Source: an uncultured Mycoplasmatota bacterium (GTDB lineage Bacteria > Bacillota_I > Bacilli_A > RF39 > UBA660). From it: a stretch of DNA of 38,495 nucleotides. Location: NCBI GenBank assembly GCA_947576095.1, contig CANPPW010000013.1:1-38495 (forward strand), read 5' to 3'. This document shows, piece by piece, positions 1 through 8,373 of this stretch. A model generated the notes under the pieces. The model saw only the letters and a list, made by a program, of their open reading frames with translations. It ran no database searches and was not told where the DNA came from. The position numbers were made by a program, and so were the translations under genes. The first letter of the stretch is position 1, and each line of letters begins with the position of its first letter.

Positions 1-2
1 AT

Positions 3-617
3 AAAGTTGTTAAGAAAAGTAATTGTGAACACTCTATAACTTTTAGAGAAGATATTTTAAAAGATTTATTCGTACAGATTTATAACTCTATTGTAGAGAA
101 AAAGCATAAGACAAAGGACAAGTTATTAAATGCCATTCGTGAAACTTTAGAAAGTGATGATAATAAAACTAGAATTGATAAACTTGTAAAAGACAAAATA
201 AATCTTGAAAAAAGATTATCAAATTTAATTGATATGAAACTAGATGACTATGACAATAAAAATGCTTATGTAGAAAAGGAAAAAGAAATCAATACTAAGA
301 TAAAAAGTCTTAGTGATGAAATCTATCAATTAGAATTAGCAAACAACAATAATAAAGAAATTTCTAAAAGACTAAAAGAGATAGAAGAAGTTGTATTTGA
401 AAGTGAGAAATCATTAAAAGAATTTGATGAGGTAGCATTTGAAAATTTAGTTGAAAAAATCATAATAGGCGAAAAAGATGAGAATGGAAATGACAAACCT
501 AATGTGATTAGATTTATTTTAAAAATTGGTGGAGATTATAAAGCCATAATCTCTCAAAATAACAATAGTATTGATAGTGTGTCATTTGAACAAGGAAACA
601 GGATTGTCTGTTCCTGA
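3..617 (+). CDS. Large serine recombinase, C-terminal part only (5' end outside window)
   Basis: An open frame enters from the left edge and ends at 617, giving about 204 residues. There is no resolvase catalytic domain here. What is visible is a Lys/Glu-rich alpha-helical stretch (about residues 20-135), like the coiled coil after the zinc ribbon in large serine recombinases, then a short beta-rich tail (VIRFILKIGGDYKA) of the kind that ends this family. These enzymes catalyse site-specific insertion and excision of phages and conjugative elements. The last residues are probably not native: from about 590 the DNA reads in another frame as the middle of an XRE repressor, so the gene appears to run across an attachment site. 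Assignment rests on architecture and position, because the catalytic part lies outside the window. Confidence 0.6.
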   Translation, partial: KVVKKSNCEHSITFREDILKDLFVQIYNSIVEKKHKTKDKLLNAIRETLESDDNKTRIDKLVKDKINLEKRLSNLIDMKLDDYDNKNAYVEKEKEINTKIKSLSDEIYQLELANNNNKEISKRLKEIEEVVFESEKSLKEFDEVAFENLVEKIIIGEKDENGNDKPNVIRFILKIGGDYKAIISQNNNSIDSVSFEQGNRIVCS

Positions 618-1008
618 TGCTGAAATGTTAATAACTATATCAGAAATTTTTGAAACACCAGTTAGTGACATTCTTGGGGAAAGTATAGTAGAAAAAGAAA
701 AAAATGATTTAAAAGTAATATCTGAAAAATTAGAAGTTATTAATGAGCAATTATCTATGAGGAAAAAGCAAAAAAGAAAAAGAATAGTAAACTTCTTAAT
801 AATTACAGATGTATGCATTATATTACTTTTTATATTATTAGAAGTATTAGGTAGTCCATATCAATCTTGGGATTATAGTGATCCTGAATGGTCTATTATT
901 GGAACATTATGGCATTCATTTGAGTGGGTATTTTTTAAAGTAGCTCCACTTACAGTTATTGTGATTACTTCAATAATAGGAATAATATATGTAAAAAGAA
1001 ATAAATAA
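571..1008 (+). pseudogene. XRE-family regulator, 3' half only, with C-terminal membrane segments
   Basis: From about nucleotide 594 the frame reads ETGLSVPDAEMLITISEIF, which fits the second half of an XRE helix-turn-helix domain (the usual SKWETG...PDAE...L..I context). The first half, including the recognition-helix start, is missing and is replaced by the overlapping 3' end of a serine recombinase. After the HTH remnant come a charged linker (SIVEKEKNDLKVISEKLEVINEQL), a membrane segment near residues 72-92 and a second one near 120-140. HTH plus membrane-anchor regulators of this shape are common in Firmicutes. No proper start codon or ribosome binding site precedes the remnant, so I read it as a gene split by insertion, with the 5' half expected at the other end of the element. 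Confidence 0.65.
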
Positions 1009-1036
1009 AAAATTACAATTTCTGCAACAAATGATA

Positions 1037-1065
1037 TTGCTTTAAACTAAGATAAACGATATAAT
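1037..1065 (+). promoter_or_regulatory. Sigma-A-type promoter for a small RNA
   Basis: TTGCTT at 1037-1042 and a perfect TATAAT at 1060-1065 are separated by exactly 17 bases, predicting a transcript start near 1072. The next sizeable open frame starts more than 200 bases downstream, behind a terminator at 1180-1205, so the promoter seems to serve a short non-coding transcript. Confidence 0.6.
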
Positions 1066-1071
1066 AAATAT

Positions 1072-1205
1072 ATCAAATACCAGTGAACTTATTTTTTTGC
1101 TGATGAGTGCAAAACCCCATCAGTAAACGCACCAGATTGATAGGAAACCCGAACCTTTAATTCGAGAGTAATAAATATTAACTAGAAGTACCGTCTAGTT
1201 TTTTT
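1072..1205 (+). ncRNA. Candidate small RNA with H-type pseudoknot
   Basis: This segment lies between a good promoter and an intrinsic terminator and holds no convincing open frame. CTGATG (1100-1105) pairs with CATCAG (1118-1123). The loop of that hairpin contains GTGC (1107-1110), which pairs with GCAC (1129-1132) just downstream, making a classical H-type pseudoknot. A small CGAA/TTCG hairpin (1150-1164) follows, then the terminator. I do not recognise the family. It resembles in layout compact riboswitches or RNAs linked to abortive-infection genes, but no such gene follows. The predicted length is about 134 nt. The structure was judged by eye, not folded. Confidence 0.45.
1180..1205 (+). 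terminator. Intrinsic terminator of the small RNA
   Basis: AACTAGA (1180-1186) pairs perfectly with TCTAGTT (1194-1200) across a 7-base loop, and the stem runs straight into seven T residues. It closes the transcript predicted to start near 1072. Confidence 0.75.
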
Positions 1206-1293
1206 GTTATTTAAGAATGGAAGTGAAGAGTTTTTTATGAAAGTAGAAGTAAAATAATTAAAAATCAGTAATGAACTATCAAAAAAGATTGAT

Positions 1294-1509
1294 ATGATAT
1301 GTAGATTTGCAGGTGTAAGTTCGAACTTAACAAGTGGATGTATAAAAAATATCAAAGGAACAAATATTGCCTATGTGAAACCTCATATCTTATCAGTTAA
1401 TGGAAATGACTATTTATTATTTGAAGAATGTGATGATGTATTTATAAATGGTTATTTCAAAAGTATTAAGTTAAAAGATTTAGAAAGGTATTTGAAAAAA
1501 ACTAAATAA
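1294..1509 (+). CDS. Small hypothetical protein (71 aa), possibly a remnant
   Basis: A 71-residue frame without a clear ribosome binding site. The C-terminal half (LSVNGNDYLLFEECDDVFINGYFKSIKL) has the alternating hydrophobic pattern and the ING...SI ending seen in YabP/YqfC-type sporulation proteins, but the match is weak and the N-terminal half does not fit. It lies between a terminator-closed small RNA and the leader of a serine recombinase, inside decayed mobile DNA, so it may be a fragment rather than a working gene. Start codon choice is uncertain. Confidence 0.3.
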   Translation: MICRFAGVSSNLTSGCIKNIKGTNIAYVKPHILSVNGNDYLLFEECDDVFINGYFKSIKLKDLERYLKKTK

Positions 1510-1527
1510 TTTAATTTAAAACTAGGC

Positions 1528-2816
<1,289 letters not shown>

Positions 2817-3004
2817 AGATATCATCAAAATAGAACAGCTTTATATTAGAGAATTGTATTTATACAAAGATTTATAAAGCATTATTTATGTTGGAATTAT
2901 TAGGTGAAAAGGCAGTAATGAAATTGATAGTTTCATTAGAAAAGAAATTAATAAAAAAATAATGAATTGCAAAAAACGATTTTTTGTAGAAAATTAGATA
3001 GGTG

Positions 3005-3010
3005 TATAAT
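3005..3010 (+). promoter_or_regulatory. Likely -10 element of the gene at 3041
   Basis: A perfect TATAAT sits 30 bases before the chosen start. A poor -35 candidate (TTGTAG, 2984-2989) lies 15 bases upstream. Because this promoter falls inside the longest possible open frame (GTG at 3002), it argues for the downstream ATG at 3041. Confidence 0.45.
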
Positions 3011-3040
3011 AAAATTAATATTTTTAATAGGGAGGTAAGT

Positions 3041-4063
3041 ATGGGACTTTTAAATACAAAAATAGGTAAAATATTAAGTAGAGATTATATTACATTTTTT
3101 ATATGTAAAATGGATGCAAAATTAAGAAAATTAAAGTTACAAAAACATAATAAATATGTACAAATGGTGTGTGATATCCATTCTAGTAGTATACCAAATC
3201 AGATAAGAACTTCTGAAATCCCATTTGAATTTAATACTGACTTTAGTGATTTAGAAATGATTCCTTTAGATAAAAAGGTAAAATCTTTTTTAAAATGGTA
3301 TTATAAAAAATGGATTAAAGGCCATTATACATATGTTGGTGAACTTTATGGTCAAAAACGTATAATAAATTTTATTGAAAAAATGGTTTCATGGTATGAA
3401 ATGAAATATCCAGATTTTGAAGTAAATCGATTTATGACAGGAACAAGTATTCATAATAAATCTATAGATGATATTTTGTTAAATAAAGGTGTAGATTCTA
3501 TCAAATGGAAAAATTTACTTGATTATCATACATTTGTTTTAACACTTTCAGAGGAAGAAAAAGGATATTTGCAAGATCCAATTTTTAGAAGTAGCTATTG
3601 CATGAAAGATGCTTATATGGGATTTTTACATATAACAAAAGATGGTATAGTAAAAACCGATGAAGTTAGATTTGATATTTCTGAGTATTATCATGGTATG
3701 ACTTTAGGGAAAAGTTTATATGTAACAGATGATTTTGATAATTTAAATTTGTTACAAGTTAAATTGTTAATGGAAAAATATAATATGTTAAATGATGTTA
3801 TAGGGATTCAAAAAATAATAGATGATTACCAATTACAAATTGAAACAAAAGAAAGATTATTAGATTGTGTTATGTATAGAATAATAGAACGTGGTGGAAA
3901 TAAAATAGGAGCTTTTAGAGCATTTCTGTTTGCCAAAGAATTTAATAGAAATGCCAGAATTCCTATGATGTATAGTACTGATGATCCTCACTTTTCATTA
4001 GAAAAAATTTTATCAGAAACTTCATTTGAAAAAGGTCCAGTATTAACGAAAGCTATAAAGTAA
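3041..4063 (+). CDS. Hypothetical protein, 340 aa
   Basis: A soluble-looking 340-residue protein with no signal peptide or membrane segment. ATG 3041 is chosen because GGGAGG lies 6-11 bases upstream and a TATAAT box (3005-3010) lies inside the longer frame. The sequence is rich in Lys, Asp and aromatic residues, with repeated WYYKKW/WYEMKY-type stretches near residues 85-130 and a central SEEEKGYLQDP segment. I recognise no domain or catalytic motif. Neighbours are recombinase fragments on the left and two small unassigned genes on the right, so it is probably cargo of a mobile element. A role in phage defence or element maintenance is possible but nothing in the sequence shows it. Confidence 0.7.
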   Translation: MGLLNTKIGKILSRDYITFFICKMDAKLRKLKLQKHNKYVQMVCDIHSSSIPNQIRTSEIPFEFNTDFSDLEMIPLDKKVKSFLKWYYKKWIKGHYTYVGELYGQKRIINFIEKMVSWYEMKYPDFEVNRFMTGTSIHNKSIDDILLNKGVDSIKWKNLLDYHTFVLTLSEEEKGYLQDPIFRSSYCMKDAYMGFLHITKDGIVKTDEVRFDISEYYHGMTLGKSLYVTDDFDNLNLLQVKLLMEKYNMLNDVIGIQKIIDDYQLQIETKERLLDCVMYRIIERGGNKIGAFRAFLFAKEFNRNARIPMMYSTDDPHFSLEKILSETSFEKGPVLTKAIK

Positions 4064-4143
4064 ATCCTTGTTAATTCATTTATATTTTTAGGGATGTATT
4101 TTACCTAGTAAAGGTATTAAAATTAAGAGAGGAAACATACATT

Positions 4144-4380
4144 ATGCCAAATGGCAGCTTGTTTGATGTAGATAGGGCCGCTTTGATAGCCCATTCTGGA
4201 GGTTTTGACTTTTATATGCAGCTAGATGAAAATACAATAGATTTTTATAGTAAGAAAAAATTATTAAAAAATTTAATTGATTGGGAAAAGCATTTACTTA
4301 TAAAAGAGTATGATGTAAATCCTAGGGAACAACAGTGGTTTATATCCGATAAAGAATTGAGATTAAAAGCTGAATTATGA
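4144..4380 (+). CDS. Small hypothetical protein, 78 aa
   Basis: A 78-residue frame with an AAGAGAGG ribosome binding site about 10 bases before ATG 4144. The sequence is acidic and helical with a conserved-looking N-terminal part (RAALIAHSGGFDFYMQLDENTIDFY) and no membrane segment. I do not recognise it. It follows the 340-residue unknown gene after an 80-base gap and may be co-transcribed with it. Both end before a bidirectional terminator at 4504-4544. The size and acidic character would fit a small regulatory or immunity-type protein, but that is speculation. Confidence 0.5.
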   Translation: MPNGSLFDVDRAALIAHSGGFDFYMQLDENTIDFYSKKKLLKNLIDWEKHLLIKEYDVNPREQQWFISDKELRLKAEL

Positions 4381-4503
4381 TCTATTTATAAAGAAGTTCC
4401 ACTTATGAGAGGGATCAATATTGTAAAGGTAAAGTAAAAAAACGATATGATTTTATGAATTAATATTTTTGAGTATCTGAATATAATCATTAAATCCATA
4501 CAA

Positions 4504-4544
4504 AAACTACTATCAAAATATAATTGAAAGTAGTTTATTTTTTT
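4504..4544. terminator. Bidirectional terminator
   Basis: AAACTACT (4504-4511) pairs with AGTAGTTT (4529-4536), followed on the plus strand by TATTTTTTT. On the minus strand the same stem is followed by AGTTTTTG. It lies between the plus-strand gene ending at 4380 and the minus-strand gene ending at 4574, and so can serve both. Confidence 0.65.
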
Positions 4545-4573
4545 ATAAAAATTTAATTTTAACTGAGTCAATT

Positions 4574-4996
4574 TTACCATCTACTATTTTCTATGAATAA
4601 ATCTCTAGGTAAATCAAATAATTCATTATGTGTAACATTCATTATTTTATTGGCTATATTAAGAATTGTGTAAATAGATAATTCATCAAAATTATTTAAT
4701 TTTTCTTTCATAAGATTCCAGATGGTATCTTCCTTAATTAAATCGAATGCTTTGTATCCCTTTTCAGTTAATCCTTTAATTTTGTGATCACTAAATACCT
4801 CATTTTCATCATAACTTAATTTATCAAGAACTGTTAAATAGTGCTCCTTATTGAATAAAGTGACAATAGCCCTTATATCTTCAATTGAAAAATCGGTTAT
4901 TTTCTTTTGTAAATTTGCTACTGTTAGAGTCTCTCCAAAAGGAATTTTTTCAACTTCTAATAGAATTTTTCTAGCACAATTGTTATTGATTTTCAA
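4574..4996 (-). CDS. DUF2513-like protein, 140 aa
   Basis: The start is taken as TTG at 4996, preceded on the minus strand by GGAGGTG with 5 bases of spacing, giving an N-terminus LKINNNCARKILLEVE that matches the usual MKLN.DC.R.ILL.(I/L)E opening of DUF2513 proteins. The middle (SIEDIRAIVTLFNKEHYLTVLD... IKGLTEKGYKAFDLIKEDTIWNLMKEKL) also fits the family: a winged-helix-like region, then the Lt..G..fld.ir.d..W motif. DUF2513 members are common on phages and integrated elements and their function is unknown. Upstream codons in the same frame lack a ribosome binding site. The gene is antiparallel to its neighbours, consistent with mobile cargo. Confidence 0.65.
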   Translation of the reverse strand: MKINNNCARKILLEVEKIPFGETLTVANLQKKITDFSIEDIRAIVTLFNKEHYLTVLDKLSYDENEVFSDHKIKGLTEKGYKAFDLIKEDTIWNLMKEKLNNFDELSIYTILNIANKIMNVTHNELFDLPRDLFIENSRW

Positions 4997-5110
4997 GTGT
5001 ACACCTCCATTCATTAATAATATATCATAATTGGTTTGTTTTAACAAAACATTATTACTGAATAATATGTAAAGTAGTGAAAAATGCTTAAAAAAAGGAA
5101 AACTGTGATA

Positions 5111-5116
5111 TAATCT
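5111..5116 (+). promoter_or_regulatory. Extended -10 element before the broken dehydrogenase
   Basis: TGATATAAT (TG-n-TATAAT) at 5108-5116 is a perfect extended -10 box, about 60 bases before the start codon at 5178. No convincing -35 is seen. It probably drove the dehydrogenase before that gene was deleted internally. Confidence 0.4.
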
Positions 5117-5177
5117 ATTTGAACAGGAGATATCAATAACTTTGGAGACAATTTTAATTTAAAAGGAGAGGTAATAT

Positions 5178-5436
5178 ATGAAAAAAGGAACTATTGTAAA
5201 TGTATCTTCTACAAATGGAACAAAAAGTTAGAGTTAATGCAGTTGCTATTGGTTGGGCGGATACAGATATGAATAAAGATTTGCCACAGGATTATATAGA
5301 TGACGAACTTTCTAAAATTTATTTGGAGAGATTTGCAAAACCAATTGAAATAGCCAAAACAATCTATTTTCTAGCAAGTGATGAATCAAGTTATATAAAT
5401 AGTGAAATCGTAACAATTGATGGTGGCTATTGTTAG
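5178..5436 (+). pseudogene. Short-chain dehydrogenase/reductase, internally deleted
   Basis: An AAGGAGAGG site precedes ATG 5178. The first 17 codons read GTIVNVSSTNG, the conserved strand that normally lies near residue 130 of an SDR and carries the catalytic serine region. This frame stops at 5231. From about 5221 another frame continues with KVRVNAVAIGWADTDMNKDL and ends IYFLASDESSYINSEIVTIDGGYC, the classical C-terminal part of FabG-like enzymes. Missing are the N-terminal Rossmann fold with its TGxxxGxG motif and the YxxxK catalytic pair. The remains therefore come from at least two deletions plus a frameshift, and the gene cannot make an active reductase. Confidence 0.85.
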
Positions 5437-5530
5437 AATCAAATATTTATTACCTTGTATTATTAAAAAGCGTTTAATTGAACAGAAAGGGTTTCTTTTT
5501 TATGGAAATTATGATATTATATATTTGTAT

Positions 5531-5604
5531 TGCTCCATAGCCAAGTGGTAAGGCATCGGACTCTGACTCCGTGAGCGCTAGTTCGAATCTAGCTGGAGCA
5601 GCCA
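5531..5604 (+). tRNA. tRNA-Gln (anticodon CTG)
   Basis: The acceptor arms TGCTCCA and TGGAGCA pair fully, the T arm is GCTAG/CTAGC around TTCGAAT, and the anticodon loop CTCTGAC gives CTG, reading the glutamine codon CAG. CCA is encoded (5602-5604) after discriminator G. A C34 glutamine tRNA supplements the usual TTG isoacceptor, which should lie elsewhere. A short hairpin terminator follows at 5685. Confidence 0.9.
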
Positions 5605-5684
5605 ATATGATTACTCATGAAAGATTCATTATGATAGATTTGATTTCGTAATATGGAATCTCTATATGTTAGTTAATATAGTGT

Positions 5685-5709
5685 AAGGAATGACGAAAGT
5701 CATTCTTTT
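5685..5709 (+). terminator. Terminator after tRNA-Gln
   Basis: AAGGAATGAC (5685-5694) and GTCATTCTTT (5699-5708) form a 10-bp stem with one G-U pair and a GAAA tetraloop, running into a T tract. It lies about 80 bases past the tRNA and before the radical SAM gene. Confidence 0.65.
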
Positions 5710-5779
5710 ATAATCATAAAATATATATGGTGTGTATCAAATAAGTTATATCATATTTATTTTTGAAAGAAGGCTGTAT

Positions 5780-6778
5780 ATGGATAAAAAGCTGCTTGTA
5801 AGAAATAGGCAAATAAGAATAGAAAGACCTAGGATATCAACTAATCAATTATATACCACTTATGAAAATCATGGAGTTTTTCAAATTTGTTTTAGTAGTA
5901 GAGGGTGTGTTCATGCTTCTAAGGGATATTGTATCATGTGTGATTATGGGATGGTGGAATGTATCACAGCAAAACAACTAGAGTGTGCATTTGATAAAGC
6001 AATTTCTAAAAGTAAAGAAGCAATAAAGGTTTTATTATTAAATTCTTTTGGGAGTATATTAGACGAAAATGAAATCAGTAAAGATTGTTTTAAATTATTA
6101 TTAAAAAAGATAAAAAATATAGATGTAAAAACCATTATATTTGAAACGCACTATACAACAATTACTAGGGAGAAATTACATATAATAAAAAAATCTCTTC
6201 CTAATAAAGACATTTTTTTTGAATTTGGATTAGAAACATCCAATCAGGAAATTCGTGAAAATTATTTGTTAAAATATATAGATAATAATTGCCTTTTAGA
6301 TAGAGTAAGTCAGATTCATTCGTATGGAATGCAGGTAATTGCTAATATTATTGTAGGAATTCCTTTTTTAAAAGAAGAAGAACAAGTCAATGATGCCATA
6401 GATTCTATTATGTGGTGTTTTAATCATGAGATAGATGAAGTAGAATTATTTCCGATGAATATAAGACCTTATACTTTATTAAGAGAACTATTTGAAAAAA
6501 ACGAATATAAAGTAATTTCACATTGGATGGTTATTGAAGTTTTATCTAAAATTCCTAAAGAACATTTAGAAGATATACATATTGCTTGGTATGGAAATAG
6601 GGACTTAGTTTATAAGGGAGGGATGCATTCTGTTTTTCCTACGTTTTGTTGTAACTGCCAGAAATCCTTAATTAATTTTTATGATTCATATTTAAAAAAT
6701 AAGGATTGTGATGATAGAAAAAAATTGATTGAACATTTAATTCTCCATAAAAATTGTGATTGTTATAAACAAGGATGA
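5780..6778 (+). CDS. Radical SAM protein with a C-x7-C-x2-C cluster motif
   Basis: The start at ATG 5780 has GAAAGAAGG just upstream. The longer frame from 5732 lacks a site. The protein has 332 residues. The motif RGCVHASKGYCIMCDYG (around residue 45) is a C-x7-C-x2-C iron-sulfur ligand set, different from the common CxxxCxxC and like that of the TIGR01210/RaSEA and Elp3-related radical SAM proteins. Further support is the TIM-barrel pattern: LLLNSFGS, TIIFETHY, FEFGLETSNQEIRE and VIANIIVGIPFLKEEEQVNDA. The C-terminus adds FCCNCQKS and HKNCDC, which could bind a second metal or cluster. The family acts on tRNA or related substrates in known members, but the substrate here cannot be named. 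It stands alone between tRNA-Gln and the NagZ-like gene. Confidence 0.75.
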   Translation: MDKKLLVRNRQIRIERPRISTNQLYTTYENHGVFQICFSSRGCVHASKGYCIMCDYGMVECITAKQLECAFDKAISKSKEAIKVLLLNSFGSILDENEISKDCFKLLLKKIKNIDVKTIIFETHYTTITREKLHIIKKSLPNKDIFFEFGLETSNQEIRENYLLKYIDNNCLLDRVSQIHSYGMQVIANIIVGIPFLKEEEQVNDAIDSIMWCFNHEIDEVELFPMNIRPYTLLRELFEKNEYKVISHWMVIEVLSKIPKEHLEDIHIAWYGNRDLVYKGGMHSVFPTFCCNCQKSLINFYDSYLKNKDCDDRKKLIEHLILHKNCDCYKQG

Positions 6779-6911
6779 GGAGAAAAAGTGACTAATACTT
6801 ATATGAGAGATTTTTTTGTGAAAATTATAAATTTAAAAAGTATTATGAAAATATAAATCGAACAGTATATTTATTTAAAAATAAAATATAATGTTACTAT
6901 AAGGTGATGAT

Positions 6912-8279
6912 ATGAATAAAAAACAAATAATGTATGGTATTGGAATTATGTTTTTAGTTGTAACCATTGTAAGTTCTCTTGTTTTTGTAAACAAGCAGGA
7001 TGCTGCAACAAGTAAATTACAAGGAAAAATTCTTTCTGTTGCTGGTGGGGAATTAACAGTACAAGATAAAGAAAATATTATTTACACATTTAATGTAGAT
7101 GATATAAATGCTGAAATTGGTGATGATGTTTTAATTGAGTATACTGGTTTATTAGATAAAAATAAAAGTATGCAAGATAATGCTGTTATTCATTATACTA
7201 ATATGGCCGCCTCTACTGATGAAAATGGGATTCCAAGTGATTGGTTAGATAATGGAATTTTTAAAGATTATTATGCTGTAGCGAAAAAGCAACTCGATAA
7301 ACTTACATTAGATGAAAAAATAGGGCAGCTCTTTTTGGTTCGTCATCCAGATACAAATGCAGCAGAATTACTTAAGAAATATAATTTTGGGGGATATGTT
7401 TTTTTTGAAAGAGATTTCAAAAATAAAACAGAACAACAAGTTACAAATATGATAAAAGATTTACAGAAATCTGCGAATACACCTATATTAACAGCTGTTG
7501 ATGAAGAAGGTGGTAAGGTTGTAAGAGTTAGTAGTAATCCCAATCTTGTAAGTGCTCCATTTAAATCTTCTCAGCAGTTATATCAAATGGGTGGATTTGA
7601 GCAAATTAAACAAGATACAATTTACAAAAGTAAAGTACTATCTCATTTAGGATTAAATTTAAATTTAGCCCCTGTTGTCGATGTATCTGTAAATCCAAAT
7701 GACTATATGTATGAAAGATCATTTGGCTCTGGAACAGAATTAACTTCTACTTACGCTAAAACAGTAATAGAATCTAGTAAAGATACAGGCGTTTCTTATA
7801 CATTAAAACATTTTCCTGGATATGGTAATAATGCAGATACGCATACTGGATCATCTGTGGATCAAAGAAGTTATGATGATATTTTAAACAATGATTTGCC
7901 ACCTTTCGAGGTAGGTATAAAAGCAGGAGCCGAAGCAGTTTTAGTTAGTCATAATACTGTTACAAGCATTGATGCGAGTAACCCAGCTTCCTTATCTGCA
8001 AGTGTACATAATCTTCTTAGAAATAAACTGAATTTTACAGGAATTATTATAACAGATGATTTAGACATGGGAGCTATCTCTTCTATTTCAGACGCTACTG
8101 TGAAAGCGATTCTAGCAGGAAATGATTTAATTATTACAACAGATTATGAAGACAGTGTGAATCAAGTGAAAAAGGCTCTTCAAAATGGAACTATTTCAGA
8201 AGATCTTATTGATAAACTTGCTTTTAGAATTTTGTCATGGAAATATTATAAAGGTATCATGTTTCAAAATCAAAAATAG
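6912..8279 (+). CDS. nagZ: Membrane-anchored beta-N-acetylglucosaminidase (GH3, NagZ type)
   Basis: This hydrolase removes terminal N-acetylglucosamine from muropeptides. Residues 7-27 form an uncleaved signal anchor, so it should act outside the membrane. Residues about 35-98 form a small beta-rich domain (LQGKILSVAGGELTVQD... DDVLIEYTG) that looks like an OB or SH3-like fold and is not part of standard NagZ. The glycosidase domain follows from about 130: IGQLFLVRHPDT, TAVDEEGGKVVR, and KHFPGYGNNADTH at 299-311, carrying the Asp-His pair typical of NagZ. TDDLDM near 381-386 carries the nucleophilic aspartate. The 455-residue length fits one catalytic domain plus the extra N-terminal part. 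It starts at ATG 6912 after AAGGTGATGAT. Confidence 0.88.
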   Translation: MNKKQIMYGIGIMFLVVTIVSSLVFVNKQDAATSKLQGKILSVAGGELTVQDKENIIYTFNVDDINAEIGDDVLIEYTGLLDKNKSMQDNAVIHYTNMAASTDENGIPSDWLDNGIFKDYYAVAKKQLDKLTLDEKIGQLFLVRHPDTNAAELLKKYNFGGYVFFERDFKNKTEQQVTNMIKDLQKSANTPILTAVDEEGGKVVRVSSNPNLVSAPFKSSQQLYQMGGFEQIKQDTIYKSKVLSHLGLNLNLAPVVDVSVNPNDYMYERSFGSGTELTSTYAKTVIESSKDTGVSYTLKHFPGYGNNADTHTGSSVDQRSYDDILNNDLPPFEVGIKAGAEAVLVSHNTVTSIDASNPASLSASVHNLLRNKLNFTGIIITDDLDMGAISSISDATVKAILAGNDLIITTDYEDSVNQVKKALQNGTISEDLIDKLAFRILSWKYYKGIMFQNQK

Positions 8280-8290
8280 AAGACATATTA

Positions 8291-8313
8291 AAAAGAAATC
8301 ATTGATTTCTTTT
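8291..8313 (+). terminator. Terminator after nagZ
   Basis: AAAAGAAATC and GATTTCTTTT form a perfect 10-bp stem around ATT, and the T tract is part of the 3' arm. The -35 box of the next promoter begins only three bases later (8316). Confidence 0.75.
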
Positions 8314-8315
8314 TA

Positions 8316-8345
8316 TTGTCATACAAAATCAATCTATGATATAAT
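8316..8345 (+). promoter_or_regulatory. Promoter of the LiaF-like/DUF4097 pair
   Basis: TTGTCA (8316-8321) and TATAAT (8340-8345), 18 bases apart, with an extended TG upstream of the -10 box. The start codon at 8374 lies about 20 bases past the expected transcript start. I see no clear LiaR-type operator, only the core promoter. Confidence 0.6.
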
Positions 8346-8373
8346 AAGTATATTCAAAAGAAAAGGTGAGAAT

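Noticed and set aside
582-818. Minus-strand open frame of 78 codons
   Set aside because: It lies opposite the XRE remnant, has no ribosome binding site and mirrors the other strand's composition.
1100-1148. Hammerhead ribozyme suggested by CTGATGAG followed later by GGAAAC
   Set aside because: The stem that should join the two core boxes does not reach the GAAA: GTGC/GCAC leaves eleven unpaired bases, and CTGATG is instead paired with CATCAG.
2838-2962. Possible short coding remnant ending in LGEKAVMKLIVSLEKKLIKK
   Set aside because: No start signal or family match. It probably belongs to the same decayed DNA as the fragments before it.
4386-4580. Minus-strand open frame of 64 codons after the DUF2513-like gene
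   Set aside because: It runs through the bidirectional terminator stem, has no ribosome binding site and is low-complexity Phe/Ile/Leu sequence.
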